Source of the DNA: UBA1231 sp045123185
GTDB taxonomy: Bacteria; Bacillota_I; Bacilli_A; ML615J-28; CAG-313
Direction of reading: 5' to 3'
NCBI GenBank assembly: GCA_045123185.1
Contig: JBGVIL010000201.1
Location: 1 to 18,784, forward strand
Length of the DNA stretch: 18,784 bases
The position numbers and the translations under genes were made by a program. Each line of letters starts with the position of its first letter. Within the stretch, counting starts at the first letter, position 1. The notes beneath the pieces are model-generated. The model was not told where the DNA came from, did not search any database, and worked only from the letters and a program-made list of their open reading frames with translations. Below are positions 1 through 8,045 of this stretch, piece by piece.

Positions 1-3000
1 TACTGCATAAATGAATCCAGATTCATTTCCTTGAATTTGATACACAAAAGTTTCTTTATCACTAAGTAAAATATATTCAGATCCATTTGGTCCATAACAT
101 TCAAAAAACCAGCCGATAAATACATTACATTCGCTATCTTCACATGGCGTAGTTGTTAATTCAAATGATTCACCTTTTTTGCCTTCAAATTCTTTAGTAT
201 ACCCACTCTCATCGCCATTAACACTAACATAACTGTCATAACTCCAACCTTGACAATAAATTTTGTATAACGCTTCAGTATAAACAGCTTTTAATGAAAT
301 ATTTGAATTAACAATAAAGTAATAATCATTAAATTCATTTCCATTTTCATCTAACCAATATTGGAACCTCATGCCTTCAATATTATTTTCATAAATATAA
401 ACTGTTGTTCCTGCTGCAACTTCTACTGAATCATAATATTGTTCACCATCTATTTCAAAATAACCATTTTCTATAGATATTCTATATGTTTCACCTGGTT
501 CAATTGGAGTTTCTTCTTTATGACACACAACTCTTATATAAGCAGCTGTTCGTCTTACATTTTCTGAAGTATTAAAGATAAAGTCCGCTTCTTCTGAAAG
601 TAGGATCCATTTTTGATTTTCAAAATCCCAAATTTCATAACGATCGAATATAATATCATCATCTCCAACCCATGTAAATGAAATTGGAATACCACTATTA
701 TAAACATGAGCAGTATTATAATAAACATTTGTATAATTTCCACTACTACTTAAATCAACCACTCCATATGGATCACTAAAAAGTAATCTAAATGCATTAA
801 TTGTTTCAGGAACATTTAATGTGAAATTATTAAATGCTTTACGTTTTGAACATAATGACTTAATATCTTTTTCGATATCTCCATATGAATAAACTAATGA
901 TTGACCTGCAGCATCTAAATTATCAAATTCTTCTGGTGAAACAATTTCTTTATATTTTCTCATAATAAAGATTGTTCTATAATATGTACCATAGTCTTCA
1001 TATCCATAAGTTATGCCTGTTGCTTTATCAACATGAATATATTTTTGATATGATGTTCCTATATCTTTAACATAACTAATGATATCTCTTCCACCTGTTG
1101 ATACATATTCTCCATTTTCATCATAATATCCACCTTGGAATGATTTTCCTTCAAAGTATATTTTCCATGGTGTATCTGATAGGTCATTATATTCTTTAGT
1201 AGTTGGGATACGTAATCTATTGTAAGTTTCGGCCCACTCATTATGATAACTTTCAAAAACCGAAGATCTTGCACTCATGCTATTTCCTAAAAGCATTCCA
1301 TCATTACATCCCATATTAATGTCTGGTGAATCTAAAGTCTTAATCCAACCATTTACGTCATATGCATAACCATAAATTGCCCATAAATATTCAGATCTAC
1401 GATCACCATTTGATTTTGATAAATATATTGGTTCAATAGTTGTTGAATCTTCATCATCTATATACATGAAAATGTAGGTATCATTATAATCAGCATTAGA
1501 TGAAGTTTCATATTCATATTGGAATGCCCAAATATATACTTTTTCACCTGATGCATTTCTAAAAGAATAATAATACTCATCATGGCATACTTTTCCACCA
1601 TAAGTATATTGATAATTAATCATATGATTATCCATAAAACTAATAAAATCAAGATTACCTAAATACCAATATTCTTCATAATAATCACAATATTTACAAT
1701 AAACACGATATTTACCATATTGTCCATTTATACTTTCTTCAATAATATGCCAATCATCATAGTCAATACTATGTTCGTCAGTTACTGGGATGCTTTCAAG
1801 CCATTCATGACCACAGTAACAATGATATTGGATTTGGCCTTCTTCTGCGTGTCCCGCTTCCTTAATTATTGTACTATCTTGTTTAAAATGATTTTCATAA
1901 ATAGTTTCACCACAAACGATACATTCTTGTTTATGATATTGATTGTTAAAATGTTCATAATCATTAAAATCATGATGTCCACCATTTATAAATTCTAATT
2001 CATACTTAATATCTCCCTTAGAATTTGTAGACATATAAAGAATTCCTTCTTCACAATTTCCTTCAAAAATTTTAACACGAGTTGAAAATTCATTGTCTTT
2101 TATATCTTCAAACACAGGATAATAATATCCACTTCTAAACACAAGCATTGAGAAATTTTCATCAGGAATAATTGTTCCGTTTGCAGAAACCCAATATTTA
2201 AATTCTCTTCCTTCTTGTGCAGTTAATGATACATTCAAAACATCATTTTCTTGAGCTATGTAAGCATTAACATTTTCACCATATAACTTACTATCAGATG
2301 TAAGAGTTTCTTTTCCTTCAAAAGTAGCAGTTCCTCCTGCTATTACAATAATTATTCCACTTTCTTCTTCTGTTACCTCTACTTTTTCTCTTCCACATAT
2401 TGAACATGTATACTTAATCAATCCAGTTTCAGAATCTGAAATTCCGTCATCAAATTGACAATCACCAGTTTCAGTTTCACCACATCTACATAGTCTTTCA
2501 TGTTTATCTTCTAATTCATTAGATGGATACCATTCTGTAAACTCATGTCCTTCAAGTTTTGAGATAGGTTCTTCTTTAGTTCTTCCACATTCTTTACATG
2601 TATAAGTTTTGATTCCTTCTTCTGTGTGTGTAGGTTCTTTTGTTATTTTACCTTCATCATATTCACAATTACCTGTTTCAGATACACCACATTTACATAG
2701 TCTTTCATGTTTATCTTCTAATTCATTAGATGGATACCAATCTGTAAAGTCATGTTCTTCAAGTTTTGTGATAGGCTCTTCTTTAGTTCTTCCACATTCT
2801 TTACATGTATAAGTTTTGATACCTTCTTCAAAATGACTAGGTTCTTTTGTTATTTTACCTTCATCATATTCACAATTACCTGTTTCAGATACACCACAAT
2901 TACATGATCTTTCATGTTTATCTTCAAATTCATTAGATGGATACCAATCTGTAAAGTCATGTTCTTCAAGTTTTGTGATAGGCTCTTCTTTAATTCTTCC

Positions 3001-3789
3001 ACATTCTTTACATGTATAAGTTTTGATACCATCTTCAAAATGACTAGGTTCTTTTGTTATTTTACCTTCATCATATTCACAATTACCTGTTTCAGATACA
3101 CCACATTTACATAGTCTTTCATGTTTGTCTTCTAATTCTTTAGATGGATACCATTCTTTAAACTCATGTTCTAATTTTTCAATAGTTAAATCTGTGATTT
3201 CACCATAATTCATATTAAAGTTCTTACCACATTCTTCACAATGATAATGTTTTACTATACCTTCTTGTGTACAACTAGGTTCAGATCCTTCGATTAATTG
3301 ATAATCATGAACATGTTCTTTAGTTTCTTCAACTATTATAAAATAAGAGAAACTACTTGTTTCAAAGGTAATTAATCCATCACTTATAATAGGAATTATG
3401 TTTTCAACTGAATTATCAGACTTAATATGAAAAACCAGATACTTTTCTACATTAACAGTTGGTACTGGAATAGAAACCTTAACTTTTCCATTAGGTTGAA
3501 CCTTATTTCCGTCTTTTGTTACATAAATATCAAAAATATAAATATTACCATCTTTTTTATAATTTTGTTCTTTAATTTTTTCTAGAATAGCAATGGCTTC
3601 TTCTGAAGTTTGAATAACTTCATTACTGTTTAGTAATGATCCTTCCTCAAAACTTCCGCCTTCAACATAAATGCCATATTCATTTTTTAATGAATCTAAT
3701 GTTGTGACTTTTTTATCACAAGCAACTAGAAAAAATATTGAAATTATAATACCAATAAAACTAACTATAGACATTAATGATTTCTTCAT
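1..3789 (-). CDS. Large repeat-rich surface lipoprotein, C-terminus cut by window edge
   Basis: The frame is open without a stop from the ATG at 3789 to base 1, giving at least 1263 residues. AGGAGG lies about 10 bases before the ATG. Residues 1-24 form a lipoprotein signal: basic MKK, a hydrophobic stretch, then the lipobox LVAC with Cys24, so I infer export and lipid anchoring. Residues ~25-150 form a domain ending in ETSSFSYF that is shared with the lipoprotein at 8192-11011. A CxxC, ribbon-like module (HYHCEECGKNF) follows near residue 187, then three 69-residue repeats and a fourth degenerate one (about residues 203-475), each with a CxxC pair and a CxCG motif. Beyond lie segments resembling divergent InlB-type beta repeats (about 490-545 and from 1090 to the edge, with patterns such as FQYWLDENG) and further Cys-pair modules near 610-690. 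It follows the 146-residue gene by 17 bases and is probably co-transcribed. An adhesin or glycan-binding role is only a guess. The missing C-terminus prevents naming. Confidence 0.88.
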   Translation of the reverse strand, partial: MKKSLMSIVSFIGIIISIFFLVACDKKVTTLDSLKNEYGIYVEGGSFEEGSLLNSNEVIQTSEEAIAILEKIKEQNYKKDGNIYIFDIYVTKDGNKVQPNGKVKVSIPVPTVNVEKYLVFHIKSDNSVENIIPIISDGLITFETSSFSYFIIVEETKEHVHDYQLIEGSEPSCTQEGIVKHYHCEECGKNFNMNYGEITDLTIEKLEHEFKEWYPSKELEDKHERLCKCGVSETGNCEYDEGKITKEPSHFEDGIKTYTCKECGRIKEEPITKLEEHDFTDWYPSNEFEDKHERSCNCGVSETGNCEYDEGKITKEPSHFEEGIKTYTCKECGRTKEEPITKLEEHDFTDWYPSNELEDKHERLCKCGVSETGNCEYDEGKITKEPTHTEEGIKTYTCKECGRTKEEPISKLEGHEFTEWYPSNELEDKHERLCRCGETETGDCQFDDGISDSETGLIKYTCSICGREKVEVTEEESGIIIVIAGGTATFEGKETLTSDSKLYGENVNAYIAQENDVLNVSLTAQEGREFKYWVSANGTIIPDENFSMLVFRSGYYYPVFEDIKDNEFSTRVKIFEGNCEEGILYMSTNSKGDIKYELEFINGGHHDFNDYEHFNNQYHKQECIVCGETIYENHFKQDSTIIKEAGHAEEGQIQYHCYCGHEWLESIPVTDEHSIDYDDWHIIEESINGQYGKYRVYCKYCDYYEEYWYLGNLDFISFMDNHMINYQYTYGGKVCHDEYYYSFRNASGEKVYIWAFQYEYETSSNADYNDTYIFMYIDDEDSTTIEPIYLSKSNGDRRSEYLWAIYGYAYDVNGWIKTLDSPDINMGCNDGMLLGNSMSARSSVFESYHNEWAETYNRLRIPTTKEYNDLSDTPWKIYFEGKSFQGGYYDENGEYVSTGGRDIISYVKDIGTSYQKYIHVDKATGITYGYEDYGTYYRTIFIMRKYKEIVSPEEFDNLDAAGQSLVYSYGDIEKDIKSLCSKRKAFNNFTLNVPETINAFRLLFSDPYGVVDLSSSGNYTNVYYNTAHVYNSGIPISFTWVGDDDIIFDRYEIWDFENQKWILLSEEADFIFNTSENVRRTAAYIRVVCHKEETPIEPGETYRISIENGYFEIDGEQYYDSVEVAAGTTVYIYENNIEGMRFQYWLDENGNEFNDYYFIVNSNISLKAVYTEALYKIYCQGWSYDSYVSVNGDESGYTKEFEGKKGESFELTTTPCEDSECNVFIGWFFECYGPNGSEYILLSDKETFVYQIQGNESGFIYAV
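2369..3181 (-). repeat. Tandem 207-bp repeats inside the lipoprotein gene
   Basis: Three copies of exactly 207 bp (69 codons) occupy 2561-2767, 2768-2974 and 2975-3181. They are nearly identical at DNA level; the landmark TCCACATTCT recurs at 2584, 2791 and 2998. A fourth, shorter and more diverged copy lies at about 2369-2560, with its Cys-pair landmark 192 bp away. Each unit encodes a CxxC pair, an acidic linker, an EHDFTDWYPS-like segment and a KCGVSETG-like segment. Because the copies are in frame, recombination between them would change protein length without breaking the frame. Confidence 0.9.
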
Positions 3790-3806
3790 ATATTTAATAC
3801 CTCCTT

Positions 3807-4247
3807 TTAAATACCTTTAATCGTGTCTAATTTTAAAGTGATCGATTCAAGAATTTTCACAAATGGTAATTTACCTCCAACAGTCTTACGATAAACTTCA
3901 TCCGAATTCAACAAAATCTGACCCGGTAAGATGAAAGTTTCATCATTATTTGTAAAAAATTCAATACTAAAAAACCATAAACCATCACTTCTATTTCCCG
4001 TTAATGATGGACAGAAAAAAACTATTTTTCTATCACTTAATTTAATTTCTAATGTACTACCTTCATTATATGCATTTAAGATATTTTCTTGATATAATGG
4101 CATGTCACTATTAAAGTAAACAGTATAAATATCTTTAGGTGCATTAATAAACAAATACTCGGTAGTTTCATCTTTATCGATTATTTGTTTATGACCTTTA
4201 GGTATAGGAACATTAAATTCATTAAACTTTAATCTTTTCCTTAACAT
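3807..4247 (-). CDS. Hypothetical protein (146 aa), first gene of lipoprotein operon
   Basis: I do not recognise this protein. It is 146 residues, has no signal peptide, no membrane segment and no Cys-pair motif, so it is probably cytoplasmic. The N-terminus is basic (MLRKRLKF) and is followed by alternating hydrophobic and polar stretches typical of a small beta-rich fold. A central GNRSDGLWFFSIEF stretch and a C-terminal GGKLPFVKILESITLKL stretch look structured. The start is well supported: GGAGGTGAT lies just before the ATG. The gene is preceded by an extended -10 promoter (-10 at 4293-4298) and a repeat array, and followed after 17 bases by the giant lipoprotein, whose ribosome binding site abuts this gene's stop codon. 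Co-transcription with a surface protein suggests a role connected with it, but nothing in the sequence shows what. Confidence 0.75.
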   Translation of the reverse strand: MLRKRLKFNEFNVPIPKGHKQIIDKDETTEYLFINAPKDIYTVYFNSDMPLYQENILNAYNEGSTLEIKLSDRKIVFFCPSLTGNRSDGLWFFSIEFFTNNDETFILPGQILLNSDEVYRKTVGGKLPFVKILESITLKLDTIKGI

Positions 4248-4292
4248 ATCATCACCTCCAGTAACTTGTTAGTTTGTTCTTTAGACACTTAA

Positions 4293-4320
4293 ATTATATC
4301 ACTATTATAATAATTATCAT
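4293..4320 (-). promoter_or_regulatory. Promoter of the 146-aa/lipoprotein operon
   Basis: On the minus strand, an extended -10 (TGATATAAT, hexamer at 4293-4298) lies about 45 bases upstream of the start at 4247. The best -35 is ATGATA at 4315-4320 with a 16-bp spacer, a weak match. The core AGTGATATAATT is repeated at the promoter of the second lipoprotein gene (11077-11085). A weak -35 with adjacent repeats is the arrangement expected for an activated promoter, which is inference. Confidence 0.6.
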
Positions 4321-4358
4321 ACACCCCTTTTGGGTGTTTTTGGGGTGTTTTAGGGTGT
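4321..4358. repeat. ACACCC direct repeats at helical-turn spacing
   Basis: On the plus strand GGGTGT occurs at 4332, 4343 and 4353 (spacing 11 and 10 bp), and an inverted ACACCCC sits at 4321-4327. On the minus strand this reads as three AAACACCC-like units followed by GGGGTGT. The array lies between the terminator of the regulator gene and the -35 region of the lipoprotein operon. The one-turn spacing and the position suggest an operator for a protein that binds one face of the helix. The candidate binder is the LuxR-type regulator next door, but this is not shown by the sequence. Confidence 0.6.
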
Positions 4359-4369
4359 TTTTAATAAAA

Positions 4370-4398
4370 AAAGGTTGATAGTTAAACTATCAACCTTT
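4370..4398 (-). terminator. Intrinsic terminator of the 7TM-LuxR gene
   Basis: A perfect 12-bp stem (4370-4381 with 4387-4398) closes a 5-base loop and is followed on the minus strand by a T-run ending in TTTTTTTATT. It starts five bases after the stop codon of the regulator gene. Confidence 0.9.
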
Positions 4399-4402
4399 AA
4401 GT

Positions 4403-5347
4403 TTATTTTTTAAATAAAGCCCTTAATTCATCTCGACTATTAACGCATAGTACTCTATACAAAGATGATGTATGCATTTTAACTGTGTTTTCTGAAAGAT
4501 ACAAATCTGATGCGATTTCTTTTCTACTTTTTCCATCAATAATTCCTTCTAAAACATCTATTTGACGAGCAGATAAAGTTGTACCCTCAGGTAACATAGA
4601 TAAAATCTTTTGGATTTTTTCTTGTTTTGTCATGGAATCAACGATAACAATTGTATTTGAGTCACTTTGAACAGAAAGACTCTTTTGATGTTCATAATCT
4701 TGTATCAACCAATAAAGGAATAATAACATCGACTCACTAAATATATATGATACCGATAAAAACTCAAAATTCCAATCAATAAATTTTTCAATTATCCACA
4801 TAACAATATTACATGATACTATTGCGATTAATAATCCAGCATGCTTATTTCGAATAGTGTTTTTAACAACGAAAGAAAAAATAATTGAAATAATCATTAT
4901 ACCATAATGCATTAAAACAAAAATTAAGTAAGAAATATGTAATGGACCATATTCTTTTACAAGTTTAGTTGCACCATCAACATATTCTAAAGTAACATTT
5001 TTATAATACCACGGGAAATATCCTGTAGTACAAATCATCCCGAATACTACTACACCAATAGAAATTAAAATTATTGGTAAAACTTTGTTATACTTAAAAC
5101 CACATACTTTTATAATTATTAAAGACATACTTGTCAATAAAATTATTTGGCCAAGATAAACTATCTTATTACAAAATAAAGCTAACTGAACAGTCTTTGA
5201 AATAGATAATAATAGATAACCTACTTGGACAATACATATACAACTAAATAACACTATAAGCCATTTTTCTTTTTTCTTAATAACTAAACAGTATACTATA
5301 AGTAATAATATAGCGATTAATAGCATTAAACCATATGCAAGTGCCAT
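4403..5347 (-). CDS. Membrane one-component regulator: 7TM sensor with LuxR-type HTH
   Basis: The 314-residue protein begins with about seven hydrophobic segments (residues ~1-225), arranged like the N-terminal 7TM domain of some histidine kinases; the extracytoplasmic loop around FPWYYKNVTLEYVDGA resembles that family. After a linker (~226-250), residues ~256-314 form a GerE/LuxR HTH: LSARQIDVLEGIIDGKSRKEIA, then SENTVKMH in the recognition helix and the SRDEL tail. There is no kinase or receiver domain, so sensing and DNA binding are on one chain and the regulator would act from the membrane. The start has AAGGAGGT upstream and a promoter with extended -10 (5403-5408). It is transcribed toward the lipoprotein operon, separated from it by a terminator and the ACACCC array. 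The ligand is unknown; a small hydrophobic or cell-envelope signal would fit the 7TM fold. Confidence is high for architecture, low for target. Confidence 0.85.
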   Translation of the reverse strand: MALAYGLMLLIAILLLIVYCLVIKKKEKWLIVLFSCICIVQVGYLLLSISKTVQLALFCNKIVYLGQIILLTSMSLIIIKVCGFKYNKVLPIILISIGVVVFGMICTTGYFPWYYKNVTLEYVDGATKLVKEYGPLHISYLIFVLMHYGIMIISIIFSFVVKNTIRNKHAGLLIAIVSCNIVMWIIEKFIDWNFEFLSVSYIFSESMLLFLYWLIQDYEHQKSLSVQSDSNTIVIVDSMTKQEKIQKILSMLPEGTTLSARQIDVLEGIIDGKSRKEIASDLYLSENTVKMHTSSLYRVLCVNSRDELRALFKK

Positions 5348-5563
5348 TGCTATACCTCCTTAATGTTATATATAGATTTTATTCTAATCTTATATTTTAA
5401 TAATTATATCATAATATAAAAAATAAATCTATTATTTAAGTATTTCGATGTATATTCTAAATCATATAACAAATATTTAATACCCTATGAAATCATGAAA
5501 AAGAAAAATAATATAAAGAAAAATACAATAGAAATCAAAAAAATAGAATTAATAATTTAAGTA
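5348..5563. promoter_or_regulatory. Intergenic region with promoter of the 7TM-LuxR gene
   Basis: This 216-bp AT-rich gap contains an extended -10 (TGATATAAT on the minus strand, hexamer 5403-5408) with only a weak -35, and a good AAGGAGGT site just before the start at 5347. No convincing hairpin terminator follows ktrA; the minus strand there is T-rich but unstructured. I see no open frame or RNA in it. Confidence 0.55.
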
Positions 5564-6211
5564 TTACATTTTTAATATTTTATTTTTATTTCCTACAACA
5601 ATTAATTTCATATTGTTATTAAGTGGAAGATTAGGGTCTACATTAATATTGATCTTTTCATTTTCTTTAATTGCTATAACATTCAAAGAATATTTTTTTC
5701 TAAAGTTTAATTCTAATAAATTTTTGCCAATCCATTCTTTTTTCATTTCTAATTCTACCATAGAAACTTCATTTGATAATTCGATAGCATCCACTAATCC
5801 AGAGCTTAATAAGTTTTTTGCCATCCGAACTCCTGAGTCCTTTTCCGGAAATACAACTTTGTCAGCTCCAACTTTTGATAAAATTTTAAAGTGCATTTCA
5901 TTTGAACATTTAGATATTACTGTAGGAACACCAAGTTCTTTACATTGCATTACTGTCATAACACTTGATTCAATATTACCTGCCATAGCAACAATTACTA
6001 CATCTACATTTGAAATACCTAATCTTTTCAAAACTTCTGAATCTGTAGTATCAGCACATTTACAAAAAGGAAGTTCAGCAGAAACAGCATTTACTATATT
6101 CTCATTTGAATCTACCGCAATTACTTCAGCACCATTGTTTACTAACTCTTTTGCAACAGATAATCCATATCTTCCAAGTCCAAAAACTGCGTATGTTTTT
6201 TTTATACTCAT
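5564..6211 (-). CDS. ktrA: KtrA: cytoplasmic regulatory subunit of K+ uptake system
   Basis: The 215-residue protein is the RCK subunit that forms a ring under the KtrB channel and gates potassium uptake in response to nucleotide. Residues ~5-125 are a Rossmann TrkA_N domain: GLGRYG (11-16) is the GxGxxG motif, with an acidic residue ending strand 2 (VIAVDSNE). Residues ~140-215 match the TrkA_C domain, which in several homologues binds c-di-AMP. Length matches KtrA (about 220) rather than the double-length TrkA. The ktrB stop codon TAG abuts the AGGAGG that serves this start, with 12 bases between the genes, so they form an operon. Nothing is unusual in the motifs. Confidence 0.93.
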   Translation of the reverse strand: MSIKKTYAVFGLGRYGLSVAKELVNNGAEVIAVDSNENIVNAVSAELPFCKCADTTDSEVLKRLGISNVDVVIVAMAGNIESSVMTVMQCKELGVPTVISKCSNEMHFKILSKVGADKVVFPEKDSGVRMAKNLLSSGLVDAIELSNEVSMVELEMKKEWIGKNLLELNFRKKYSLNVIAIKENEKININVDPNLPLNNNMKLIVVGNKNKILKM

Positions 6212-6223
6212 TATTTTTTCCTC

Positions 6224-7579
6224 CTATCCTATACTTACTTCTTCAGTGGGATTTAAAATCATATTAGTTGATTCTTTTTTAGATTTAAAGGCAATTGCCA
6301 AAGATATTGGCCCAACTCTTCCTAAATACATTGTAATAATTATAATAATCTTACCAATTGTATTTAAAGAAGGAGTTAAATTTCTAGATAAACCAACAGT
6401 GGCAGTTGCACTTACAGTTTCATATAAAACATCTACAATAGATCTATCAATAGATAAACTTAATAAAATAGTTGAAATTATTACTATCATAAATGACATT
6501 GCAGTAACAGCAACTGCTTTTCTTGTAATTTCACTTGATAAATTTCTATTAAATAATACAACTTCTTTTTTATTTCGAATTGATGCAATTGCTATTGCTA
6601 TTAATGATATAGCAGTAATGGTTTTTATACCTCCAGCAGTTCCAACAGGTGAACCACCTATAAACATTAATATCAAACATACAATTACTGATTGATCTGT
6701 AAGGTATTCTTGAGGAATTGTTGCAAATCCAGCAGTTCGTGTAGTAATTGATTGGAACATTGAAATTTGTAATTTATCAAATATATTCAAATTGGCAATT
6801 GTATTTACATTACTATATTCAAATAAAAATACGAGTAATCCACCACCAAAAATTAAAACTAAAGTTGAACTGATTACAATTTTACTATGTAATGTTAGTG
6901 ATTTAAAACACTTAAACTTTTTATTTTTAAATTGTTTTAGAACTCGCAATACATCCCACCAAACAATAAAACCTAATCCTCCTAGAATGATCAGTAACGA
7001 AGTAGTAATATTAACTAAAGGATTAGTGGCATAATCACATAAACTAACTTCTCCGATTATATCCATTCCAGCATTACAAAAAGCAGACACGGAATTAAAA
7101 ATGGAAATCCAAACTCCTTTTATACCATGATCAGGTATAAAAACAAACATATATAAAATTGCTCCTATTAATTCAATTAATAAAGTACCTATAAACACAT
7201 GTTTGATAAATTGAATTAATCCCGACATAGTATTAAGGTTAAATGCATCTTGAATCAATTGATAATCTTTAAGTTTTAATTTCTTGTTTATAACTATCAT
7301 AAATGCTGACATAAATGCAACTACTCCTAATCCACCAATTTGAATTAGAATCAAAATAACAATTTGCCCAAAAATACTCCATGTAGAATATGTAGGCACG
7401 GTTACAAGTCCAGTTACACATGTTGATGTAGTAGCTGTAAACAAAGCATCAATATATTTTACAGTGTCTCCATTCTTACTACTAATCGGTAATGTTAATA
7501 AAATACTACCAATAAATATAACAATTAAAAAACTAATTAATATAATATGTGTTGTGGAAAGAGATATTTTTTTATTCAT
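6224..7579 (-). CDS. ktrB: KtrB: membrane subunit of Na+-dependent K+ transporter
   Basis: The 451-residue polytopic membrane protein belongs to the TrkH/KtrB family, with four M1-P-M2 pore repeats. The four selectivity-filter loops are visible: TSTCVTGL (~52-58), SAFCNAGMD, TTRTAGFAT and ATATVGLS, each with the conserved glycine. Length fits KtrB (about 450) better than TrkH (about 480). It is the first gene of the ktrBA operon. The start has a GGAG site about 8 bases upstream. A promoter (7682-7710) and an intrinsic terminator hairpin (7611-7651) lie in its 5' leader, suggesting control by premature termination. The gene order B then A differs from the A-B order of Bacillus subtilis ktrAB, but the order varies among Bacillota. 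Confidence 0.94.
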   Translation of the reverse strand: MNKKISLSTTHIILISFLIVIFIGSILLTLPISSKNGDTVKYIDALFTATTSTCVTGLVTVPTYSTWSIFGQIVILILIQIGGLGVVAFMSAFMIVINKKLKLKDYQLIQDAFNLNTMSGLIQFIKHVFIGTLLIELIGAILYMFVFIPDHGIKGVWISIFNSVSAFCNAGMDIIGEVSLCDYATNPLVNITTSLLIILGGLGFIVWWDVLRVLKQFKNKKFKCFKSLTLHSKIVISSTLVLIFGGGLLVFLFEYSNVNTIANLNIFDKLQISMFQSITTRTAGFATIPQEYLTDQSVIVCLILMFIGGSPVGTAGGIKTITAISLIAIAIASIRNKKEVVLFNRNLSSEITRKAVAVTAMSFMIVIISTILLSLSIDRSIVDVLYETVSATATVGLSRNLTPSLNTIGKIIIIITMYLGRVGPISLAIAFKSKKESTNMILNPTEEVSIG

Positions 7580-7610
7580 TTTAGGTCTCCAATCTTAGAT
7601 TAAAGCAAAT

Positions 7611-7651
7611 AAAAAAGTCGTCAAAACACTCTTATAAAATGCTGACAGACT
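7611..7651 (-). terminator. Leader terminator/attenuator upstream of ktrB
   Basis: On the minus strand the arms AGTCTGTCA (7643-7651) and TGACGACT (7616-7623) pair, with one bulged T. The inner part also pairs (with G-U pairs) down to a 3-base ATA loop, and six T follow. The hairpin lies between the predicted promoter and the ktrB ribosome binding site, so it would cut off ktr transcripts unless it is prevented from forming. No known K+ or c-di-AMP riboswitch core is recognisable in the roughly 24 bases between start of transcription and hairpin. Confidence 0.7.
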
Positions 7652-7681
7652 CCACCAATTTCGATATAATTAATTTCATAT

Positions 7682-7710
7682 ATTTTATCATGTTTTTTAT
7701 AAAAAATCAA
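7682..7710 (-). promoter_or_regulatory. Probable ktrBA promoter
   Basis: On the minus strand TTGATT (7705-7710), a 17-bp spacer and TAAAAT (7682-7687) precede ktrB by about 100 bases. A second, weaker possibility is TTGACG at 7619-7624 inside the leader hairpin with a poor -10, which would bypass the terminator. Confidence 0.6.
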
Positions 7711-7770
7711 TAATAATGATAGTAACAAATTATAGGTCTTAAAAATTTATTTAATATAAACATCTTATAG

Positions 7771-7840
7771 ATTCGAGATCCATCAAAAACAAACATTCGA
7801 ATCACGTAAGTTAATGGTTCGAGTCCGTGGTCAGTCTCCA
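7771..7840 (+). pseudogene. tRNA-like remnant (T-arm and CCA end)
   Basis: GGTTCGAGTCC (7816-7826) is a textbook T-arm core, and the 14 bases after it end in CCA at 7838-7840, spaced as in a tRNA 3' half. Four of five T-stem pairs form. The matching 5' acceptor strand and an anticodon arm are absent. Two further degenerate TTCGA cores lie at 7771 and 7796. I read this as a decayed tRNA 3' end, or possibly an old attachment-site copy. A chance match is possible. Confidence 0.3.
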
Positions 7841-7947
7841 ATATTTGTAAATACAACTATAAGTCTTGAAATCTAAATGTTTCATAAATGTATTAAATAG
7901 GAGGATATTTAACTATAATTCAAGTAAAATACCTATAAAAATAAAAA

Positions 7948-7973
7948 ATAGATCTTCTTTTCAGAAGACCTAT
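7948..7973 (-). terminator. Strong intrinsic terminator without an assigned gene
   Basis: On the minus strand an 11-bp stem (7963-7973 with 7948-7958, one G-U pair) closes a GAAA tetraloop and is followed by TTTTTTATTTTT. It lies about 175 bp beyond the terminator of the lipoprotein gene, so it may serve as a second terminator or end an unidentified short RNA transcribed from 7974-8146. Confidence 0.75.
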
Positions 7974-8015
7974 AGATTTCAAAAAATGGCAAACACTACA
8001 TATTTTAATACAATT

Positions 8016-8045
8016 TCGCACCCTCGTATTATAAAATCGCACCCT
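8016..8045. repeat. TCGCACCCT direct repeat pair
   Basis: TCGCACCCT occurs at 8016-8024 and again at 8037-8045, 21 bp apart (two helical turns), in non-coding DNA. The GC-rich core stands out against the AT-rich surroundings. It could be a protein-binding site or the end of a lost insertion element. Confidence 0.5.

Noticed and set aside
2369..3181. Possible CRISPR array
   Set aside because: The 207-bp repeats are contiguous, in frame and coding, with no spacers.
5613..6695. Long plus-strand open frame (360 codons) across ktrA and ktrB
   Set aside because: It is antisense to two strongly supported genes with family motifs; the protein has no recognisable domain and no ribosome binding site. 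It arises from codon bias on the opposite strand.
7619..7624. TTGACG as main ktr promoter -35
   Set aside because: No acceptable -10 at 16-18 bp; the upstream promoter at 7682-7710 is better. Kept only as an alternative.
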